A stretch of 52,618 bases of DNA from assembly GCF_000422585.1 (NCBI RefSeq), contig NZ_AUGI01000054.1:1-52618 (forward strand), given 5' to 3'. The position numbers and the translations under genes were made by a program. Each line of letters opens with the position of its first letter. The first letter of the stretch is position 1. Under the pieces are notes generated by a model, which did no database searches, had not been told where the DNA came from, and saw nothing but the letters and a program-made list of their open reading frames with translations. Positions 48,745 to 52,618 of this stretch are shown here, one piece after another. The stretch comes from Hugenholtzia roseola DSM 9546. Lineage in GTDB: Bacteria > Bacteroidota > Bacteroidia > Cytophagales > Bernardetiaceae.

Positions 48745-49546
48745 AATATTTCAAAAATTCGTCTTTTTTGTCTTTTCCTACGCTCACATGATTGCCATTT
48801 TCCATTACAAGATAGCCACCATCTTTTTTGACGTACTGCCTAACGGCATCGAGATTGACGAGATAAGAACGGTGAATCCGCAGAAAATTTTTGTGTGGCG
48901 CAAGGATATTCTCAAAAAATTTGATGTTCTTGCTAATAACAAGTTCAGGTTTTTGTTTTAAAAAAACAGTAGTATAAGAACCTTCGGCGTGAAGGTAGAT
49001 AATTTCGCTATTTTCTACAAAGAGCAACCCTTCGGCTACGGGCAAGGCAATTTTATTGGAATCATTTTCTTTTCTTATCTGACTTTGTAATATTTCAAGT
49101 CTTTCTTGTAATTTTTTTTCAAAAATCGGCTCAACCTCTGCATTTTGGGCAAGCAAGGTAGTGTCAGACTTTTTAGGGGATAATCTTTTTCGTACCTTTT
49201 CGAGGCTTTTTTCTACGGCTTCTATTTCTATTGGTTTTAATAAATAATCAATAGCCGAAACTTCGAAGGCTTTAAGCGCGAAATTATTATAGGCAGTAGC
49301 GAAAATAATTTCAAAATTTACTTCTTCGGGTGAAAAGAAATCTAAAATTTGCAGACCCGAATATTTGGGCATCTCTATATCTAAAAAAACAACCTGCGGC
49401 TCTTTTTCGCGAATCAGGCGAATGGCTTGGGGTAAATCCTGCGCCTCCCCTACAATTTCAACTTCAAGTTCGGGACTTGAAAGGATATGTCGCATCATCA
49501 GACGCGCCTGTGCTTCATCATCGACAATTAAAACTTTGAGCAACAT
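48734..49546 (-). CDS. LytTR-family response regulator
   Basis: 270 residues. The receiver domain (about 1-120) shows LLKVLIVDDEAQARLMMRHIL, the phospho-acceptor in QVVFLDIEMPKYSG (Asp near 55), IIFATAYNNFALKAF and the Lys of YLLKPIE. The C-terminal LytTR DNA-binding domain (about 165-265) has EIIYLHAEGSYTTVFLKQKPELVISKNIKFFENIL and NFLRIHRSYLVNLDAVRQYVKKDGGYLVMENGNHVSVGKDKK. The usual partner is a LytS/histidine-kinase of the 5TM or HisKA_7TM kind, and none is adjacent; the PhoR-like kinase upstream has its own OmpR-type regulator. The ATG at 49546 is used (longer frame rejected). It overlaps the beta-helix lipoprotein gene by 11 bases, so it may regulate its own operon. Confidence 0.9.
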   Translation of the reverse strand: MLLKVLIVDDEAQARLMMRHILSSPELEVEIVGEAQDLPQAIRLIREKEPQVVFLDIEMPKYSGLQILDFFSPEEVNFEIIFATAYNNFALKAFEVSAIDYLLKPIEIEAVEKSLEKVRKRLSPKKSDTTLLAQNAEVEPIFEKKLQERLEILQSQIRKENDSNKIALPVAEGLLFVENSEIIYLHAEGSYTTVFLKQKPELVISKNIKFFENILAPHKNFLRIHRSYLVNLDAVRQYVKKDGGYLVMENGNHVSVGKDKKDEFLKYYAE

Positions 49547-49666
49547 ATTAGAATAAAAAAAAGATTTTTCGAGCCAAAACAAATAGACCCCAAAAGTACG
49601 AAAAGCCCTATAAGATAGCAAAAAAATGGGAACGTTGGGCAAAAAAAGATATAAAAAAGGAAAAAA

Positions 49667-50881
49667 CTATTCGTCTTCGCCCACTTCCAAGACTACATTT
49701 TCAGCTTTGGCAAGTTTGAAGGAAAAAGTTGTGCCTTCGCCGATAACGCTCTTGACATTGATGCGTGAGCCATGCCGCTCTAAGATATGTTTGACAATGG
49801 CAAGCCCCAAACCTGTGCCACCTTCCTGTCGGGAGCGGCTTTTTTCTACCCTATAAAATCGCTCGAAGATGCGTTTTAAATGTTCGGGCGCAATGCCTTG
49901 TCCGTTGTCTTTTACCGATATTTTGATATATTTTTTAGTTCTTTTAAAACCTACAATGACCGTTCCTTTTTCATTTCCATATTTAATGGCATTTACGATA
50001 AGATTTATCAATACTTGTTTAATCCTATGTCGGTCGGCATAGACTTGATAGCCTTCTGCATCTAAGGTATTTTCGAGTAGCAAACGCACCTGCTTTTTTT
50101 GCGCCTTTGGTTCTAATTCTTCAAAAATATCTTGCGTCAGATTGGCTATATCAAAAAAACTGCACTTCATTTTAATATCGCCCGACTCTATTTGCGAAAG
50201 CGTGAGCAAATCCTCGACCAACAAACTTAGCGACTCTATGCTTTTAGCCGCCTTTTTGAGAAAGGTATAGCGCACATTTTCGTCTTCTACTGCACCATCT
50301 AAAAGGGTCAGGATAAAGCCTTGTGAAGCAAAAATAGGCGTTTTAAGTTCGTGCGAAACGTCGGCGATAAACTCACGTCGGAAGGCTTCGAGGCGTTTGA
50401 GGTCTTCAATTTCGCGCTGTTTCTGCCCTGCGTACTCCATAATTTCCTGATTGAAGCGGCGCAAAGGGTTGGCAGAGCGTTTGTAGTCTAATTCTTCGTC
50501 GGGGGTAGGATTTGAAATAAAATCCTTTTTTTTAATCTTTGATAGTTTTTGGTATAAATTGTTTATTTCTTTAAAAATCAAAAATTCGAGGGTTACATAA
50601 GAGAGCAAAAAAGTAGAAGCAAAAGAGATAAAACCCGAAACCCAAACGCCCAAGGGCGGACTATCTATCAGGGCGACAAATGTGCCTGTGGTTGTCCCTA
50701 CGGCAAGTGCCAATAGAAAAGCAACCGCTTTTGAGCTAACCAAAGCCGTTTTGAGGCTCGCTACCCAAGCGGGTTTTTCTTCTTTTTTAGGGTCTTTAAA
50801 GACCGAAAGCACGAAGTTGGGGTCATTTTTAGTACCCTCTTTGAGGCTTTCTATTACGCTTTCTTTATTATTTTCTTTCAA
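49667..50881 (-). CDS. PhoR-like sensor histidine kinase
   Basis: 404 residues. Two closely spaced membrane helices (about 50-70 and 78-100) with a very short periplasmic loop indicate an intramembrane or cytoplasmic sensor. HisKA carries the phospho-His near 177 in FIADVSHELKTPIFASQGF. The ATPase domain has LIVNAIKYGNEKG (N box), ISVKDNGQGIAPEHLKRIFERFYRV (G1/F) and GGTGLGLAIVKHILERHG (G2). The start is TTG at 50881: an in-frame stop lies 15 bases upstream and the first internal Met is near residue 147, after both helices. It follows the OmpR/PhoB-like regulator by 96 bases on the same strand, with a perfect hairpin (50940-50972) in the gap. This is the arrangement of the PhoB-PhoR pair, though phosphate sensing is not proven. 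Confidence 0.9.
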   Translation of the reverse strand: MKENNKESVIESLKEGTKNDPNFVLSVFKDPKKEEKPAWVASLKTALVSSKAVAFLLALAVGTTTGTFVALIDSPPLGVWVSGFISFASTFLLSYVTLEFLIFKEINNLYQKLSKIKKKDFISNPTPDEELDYKRSANPLRRFNQEIMEYAGQKQREIEDLKRLEAFRREFIADVSHELKTPIFASQGFILTLLDGAVEDENVRYTFLKKAAKSIESLSLLVEDLLTLSQIESGDIKMKCSFFDIANLTQDIFEELEPKAQKKQVRLLLENTLDAEGYQVYADRHRIKQVLINLIVNAIKYGNEKGTVIVGFKRTKKYIKISVKDNGQGIAPEHLKRIFERFYRVEKSRSRQEGGTGLGLAIVKHILERHGSRINVKSVIGEGTTFSFKLAKAENVVLEVGEDE

Positions 50882-50939
50882 ATTTTTTATCTTTTATATG
50901 AAAAGCCATTTTCGGCGACACAGACAAAGAAGCAGTTTG

Positions 50940-50972
50940 AAACCCTAAGCCTTTTGAAAAGGCTTAGGGTTT
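50940..50972. terminator. Perfect 33-nt hairpin between the response regulator and kinase genes
   Basis: The arms are 50940-50955 and 50957-50972 (AAACCCTAAGCCTTTT and its complement) around a single G. It sits 6 bases beyond the regulator stop, inside the presumed operon. No T run follows on the minus strand, so partial termination or transcript processing is more likely than a full stop. Confidence 0.5.
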
Positions 50973-50977
50973 TGGGC

Positions 50978-51676
50978 TTATTCCTCGTCGGGCAGGACAA
51001 ATTTATAGCCTACCCCTTTGACGGTGCGAATGTAGTCGTCGCCAATTTTTTCGCGTATCCTACGGATATGCACATCTACGGTACGCGCCAAGACATAGAC
51101 ATCTTGTCCCCAGATGTGTTTGAGAATGTCCTCGCGGCTATACACTTTGTTCGGATTTTGTGCCAAAAAATAAATTAGCTCAAATTCCTTTTTGGGTAGT
51201 GCAATTAGCTCACTGTTTTTTTCTAAGGTATAGCTCGACTTATCAATTTTGAGGTCGGCAATTTCCACCAAATCGTGCGCCGATTGGTTGCTTTTTTTGA
51301 GTTCGCGGCGAAAGAGGGCATTGATACGACTCATTAGGGCGCGAGGCTTAATGGGTTTGGTCAGATAATCGTCTGCCCCTACTTCAAAGGCGGCAATTTC
51401 CGAATATTCTTCCGAGCGAGCGGTCAGGAAGATGATGTACGCATTGGCAAGGTCGGTTTGGGTGCGAAGTTGGCGGCAGGTTTCTACTCCATCTAATTTG
51501 GGCATCATAATATCCAAAAGAATGACATCGGGTAGAAATTGGGGCGCAAGACGCAACGCCATTTCGCCGTCAGAGGCGGTCTGCACGTCGTACCCTTCGC
51601 GCTCTAAATTGTATTTGAGCATTTCTAAAATATCAGGTTCGTCATCTACGACCAACACTTTTTGCTTGGCTGTCAT
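50978..51676 (-). CDS. OmpR/PhoB-family response regulator
   Basis: 232 residues. The receiver domain has KVLVVDDEPDILEMLKYNLEREG, the phospho-acceptor in VILLDIMMPKLDGVETCRQL (Asp near 53), IIFLTARSEEYSEI and the Lys of YLTKPIKPRAL. The winged-helix C-terminus has LPKKEFELIYFLAQNPNKVYSREDILKHIWGQDVYVLARTVDVHIRRIREKIGDDYIRTVKGVGYKF, of the PhoB/KdpE kind. It precedes the PhoR-like kinase gene and forms the pair with it. Its ATG is at 51676. The intergenic region upstream (51677-51943) holds REP hairpins. Confidence 0.93.
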   Translation of the reverse strand: MTAKQKVLVVDDEPDILEMLKYNLEREGYDVQTASDGEMALRLAPQFLPDVILLDIMMPKLDGVETCRQLRTQTDLANAYIIFLTARSEEYSEIAAFEVGADDYLTKPIKPRALMSRINALFRRELKKSNQSAHDLVEIADLKIDKSSYTLEKNSELIALPKKEFELIYFLAQNPNKVYSREDILKHIWGQDVYVLARTVDVHIRRIREKIGDDYIRTVKGVGYKFVLPDEE

Positions 51677-51815
51677 ATCAGGAAGATTATTCAGAGAGTA
51701 TCGTTAGGAGGTAATTACAAAACGCCTACGCGCCTTGCGAGCTTTGCGCAAAGATAACACTTTTTAGTAGAGCGAAGGTGAATAAAACGATACACTTCTT
51801 TTAAGAGAAGGTTAC

Positions 51816-51836
51816 GGATAAGGCAGTGCGCTATCC
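51816..51836. repeat. Degenerate class I REP hairpin beside REPIN 1
   Basis: GGATAAGGCA, G, TGCGCTATCC: 8 of 10 positions pair. It immediately precedes the REPIN-like unit that starts at about 51838. Confidence 0.45.
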
Positions 51837-51837
51837 T

Positions 51838-51940
51838 TTTGTAGGGACAACGCACCGCGTTGTCCGAACTATGTGCGAACAAACCCACATTTTCTTTCAA
51901 TCCTGCTCACAGCGGACAAGGCATTGCCTTGTCCCTACAA
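51838..51940 (+). repeat. REPIN-like unit 1 (3' side of the RAYT gene)
   Basis: Two hairpins lie in inverted orientation. The left one is TTGTAGGGACAACGC-acc-GCGTTGTCC (arms 51845-51853 and 51857-51865). The right one is GCGGACAAGGCA-t-TGCCTTGTCCCTACAA (arms 51914-51923 and 51925-51934). Between them is a ~48-base spacer containing ATGTGCGAACAAACCC and TTTCAATCCTG. It is a direct repeat of 52505-52606, about nine in ten bases identical by eye. The 3' end of the RAYT gene is 4 bases away. Confidence 0.85.
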
Positions 51941-51943
51941 AAT

Positions 51944-52474
51944 TTAACCCTTCTTTGGAAAAAACATATCGGTATGCCAATTTTCTACGTTTGTTTCAAT
52001 ATATTTTGAAATATAGTCATAACTTTTTTCATCTCTGATAATGTTGTCGTAAAATCTTGGTTGCCATTGAAAACCATCACACGCACCCAAGCGATTGACA
52101 TGGCGCGTTACTGCTGATTTATATGAGCCAATAATGGAAGATACCGTATTTTTACCCTGATTTTGGAAACGACCCTGTGCCAGATTGTCATTTGTTTCAG
52201 TTTGGTCAGTAGAAGGATTTAAAACCAAAATACCGTGAATGTGGTTGGGCATCACTACAAAAGAACCTAAATCCACGTTCTTTGCATGATAGGGAATTTG
52301 ATGCCAAAGAAGGTCTGCTATAATACCTGTTTTTGAAAGTATCATTTGTTTATCGATTATTTCTCCAAAGAATGTTTCAAACTGCAATGTGCATATCGTA
52401 ATAAAATAAGCACCAGCAGAACTATAATCCCACCAATCAGCACGAGGAGATTTACGTTTTCTAAAACTATTCAT
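51944..52474 (-). CDS. REP-associated tyrosine transposase (RAYT, Y1/IS200-like)
   Basis: 176 residues of the Y1 transposase superfamily. The HUH motif is HIH at 78-80 in FVVMPNHIHGILVL, and the likely nucleophile is Tyr in the C-terminal helix (IIRDEKSYDYISKYIETNVENWHTD; probably the Tyr of ISKYIETN). The DYSSAGAYFITICTLQF start and WQPRFYDNIIRDE block are typical of the RAYT subfamily that single copies of the gene form with short palindromes (REPs). The gene lies between two REPIN-like direct repeats (51838-51940 and 52505-52606). The protein would be expected to nick or join single-stranded REP hairpins. All key residues seem intact. No transposon ends of IS200 type other than these repeats are visible. 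Confidence 0.88.
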   Translation of the reverse strand: MNSFRKRKSPRADWWDYSSAGAYFITICTLQFETFFGEIIDKQMILSKTGIIADLLWHQIPYHAKNVDLGSFVVMPNHIHGILVLNPSTDQTETNDNLAQGRFQNQGKNTVSSIIGSYKSAVTRHVNRLGACDGFQWQPRFYDNIIRDEKSYDYISKYIETNVENWHTDMFFPKKG

Positions 52475-52504
52475 TTTGTTTTTTCAAATGATATAATAAT
52501 TATT

Positions 52505-52606
52505 TTTGTAGGGACAACGCACCGCGTTGTCCGAACTATGTGCGAACAAACCCGCAACGTTTTTCAATCCTACTGACGGCGGACAAGGCAATGCCTTGTC
52601 CCTACA
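52505..52606 (+). repeat. REPIN-like unit 2 (5' side of the RAYT gene)
   Basis: Hairpin TTTGTAGGGACAACGC-acc-GCGTTGTCC (arms 52512-52520 and 52524-52532), a spacer with ATGTGCGAACAAACCC and TTTTCAATCCTA, then GCGGACAAGGCA-a-TGCCTTGTCCCTACA (arms 52581-52590 and 52592-52601). It lies upstream of the RAYT start codon (52474) and so probably contains or abuts its promoter. Confidence 0.85.
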
Positions 52607-52618
52607 CGTGTGTATTTT

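Noticed and set aside
1-52618. tRNA, rRNA or riboswitch genes
   Set aside because: No cloverleaf, rRNA signature or known riboswitch core was recognised by eye; a covariance-model scan would be needed to be certain.

Overview
The window looks like a chromosomal segment of a Bacteroidota bacterium, probably of the order Cytophagales. Four things point that way. Two proteins carry type IX secretion (T9SS) C-terminal sorting domains (7669-15369 and 16398-17123). Promoters are of the Bacteroidota type (-33 TTG/TTTG, about 19-20 bases, then TAnnTTTG), and good Shine-Dalgarno sequences are nearly absent. The gene content (YbbR-like, BatA-domain, LytTR regulators, Cys-anchored lipoproteins) is typical. 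The species cannot be named from the sequence alone. No rRNA, tRNA or CRISPR array was seen.

Layout. 1-520: right end of an ISAs1-like insertion sequence plus repeat debris. 518-7416 (minus): RtcB RNA ligase, a six-PAS sensor kinase, a small hypothetical protein and ApbE. 7669-15369 (plus): a 2566-residue secreted adhesin-like protein with three beta-helix modules, FnIII, Ig-like and LRR parts and a T9SS tail. 15476-17123 (minus): transaldolase and a small T9SS cargo. 17249-19664 (plus): glycosyltransferase, ECF sigma factor and RsmG as one tight unit. 20044-24142 (minus): sensor kinase, propeller-OmpA fusion and coiled-coil lipoprotein. 24490-29944 (plus): papain-like peptidase, then a single-chain restriction-methylation-specificity protein. 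29995-31386 (minus): MurD. 31981-35728 (plus): YbbR-like, PduO-type adenosyltransferase, FGE-fold protein and MORN-like protein. 36040-38198 (minus): polyvalent-protein-type kinase domain, TPR protein and THUMP methyltransferase. 38617-42704: acidic lipoprotein, aldo/keto reductase (minus) and BatA-domain protein. 42719-46126 (minus): RNase HII, a hypothetical protein, and a metal-binding lipoprotein cluster. 46362-47228 (plus): ParB-like protein. 47299-51676 (minus): PhoB/PhoR-like pair, LytTR regulator and beta-helix lipoprotein. 51944-52474 (minus): a REP-associated tyrosine transposase (RAYT).

Most genes are ordinary housekeeping, envelope and signalling genes. The most striking layer is the repeats. 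The RAYT gene at the right end sits between two nearly identical ~100-bp direct repeats. Each holds two hairpins in inverted orientation, which is the architecture of a REPIN. The same core hairpin (GGACAAGGCA-n-TGCCTTGTCC) recurs at 480, 2133, 6251 (imperfect), 20005 (degenerate), 31738 and 38327. A second hairpin (GCGCGAAGCT-cc-AGCTTCGCGC) is paired with it at two places. A third, unrelated repeat family (element P: C/G-tract hairpins around a long A/T palindrome) has five copies or fragments, at 279, 19767, 31576, 35750 and 36707. It is broken by ISAs1-like ends at 278/363 and 31623/31795. Two direct P copies bracket the A+T-rich kinase-like gene at 36040-36684, which suggests acquired DNA.

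Element boundaries are by eye and need alignment against the whole genome.
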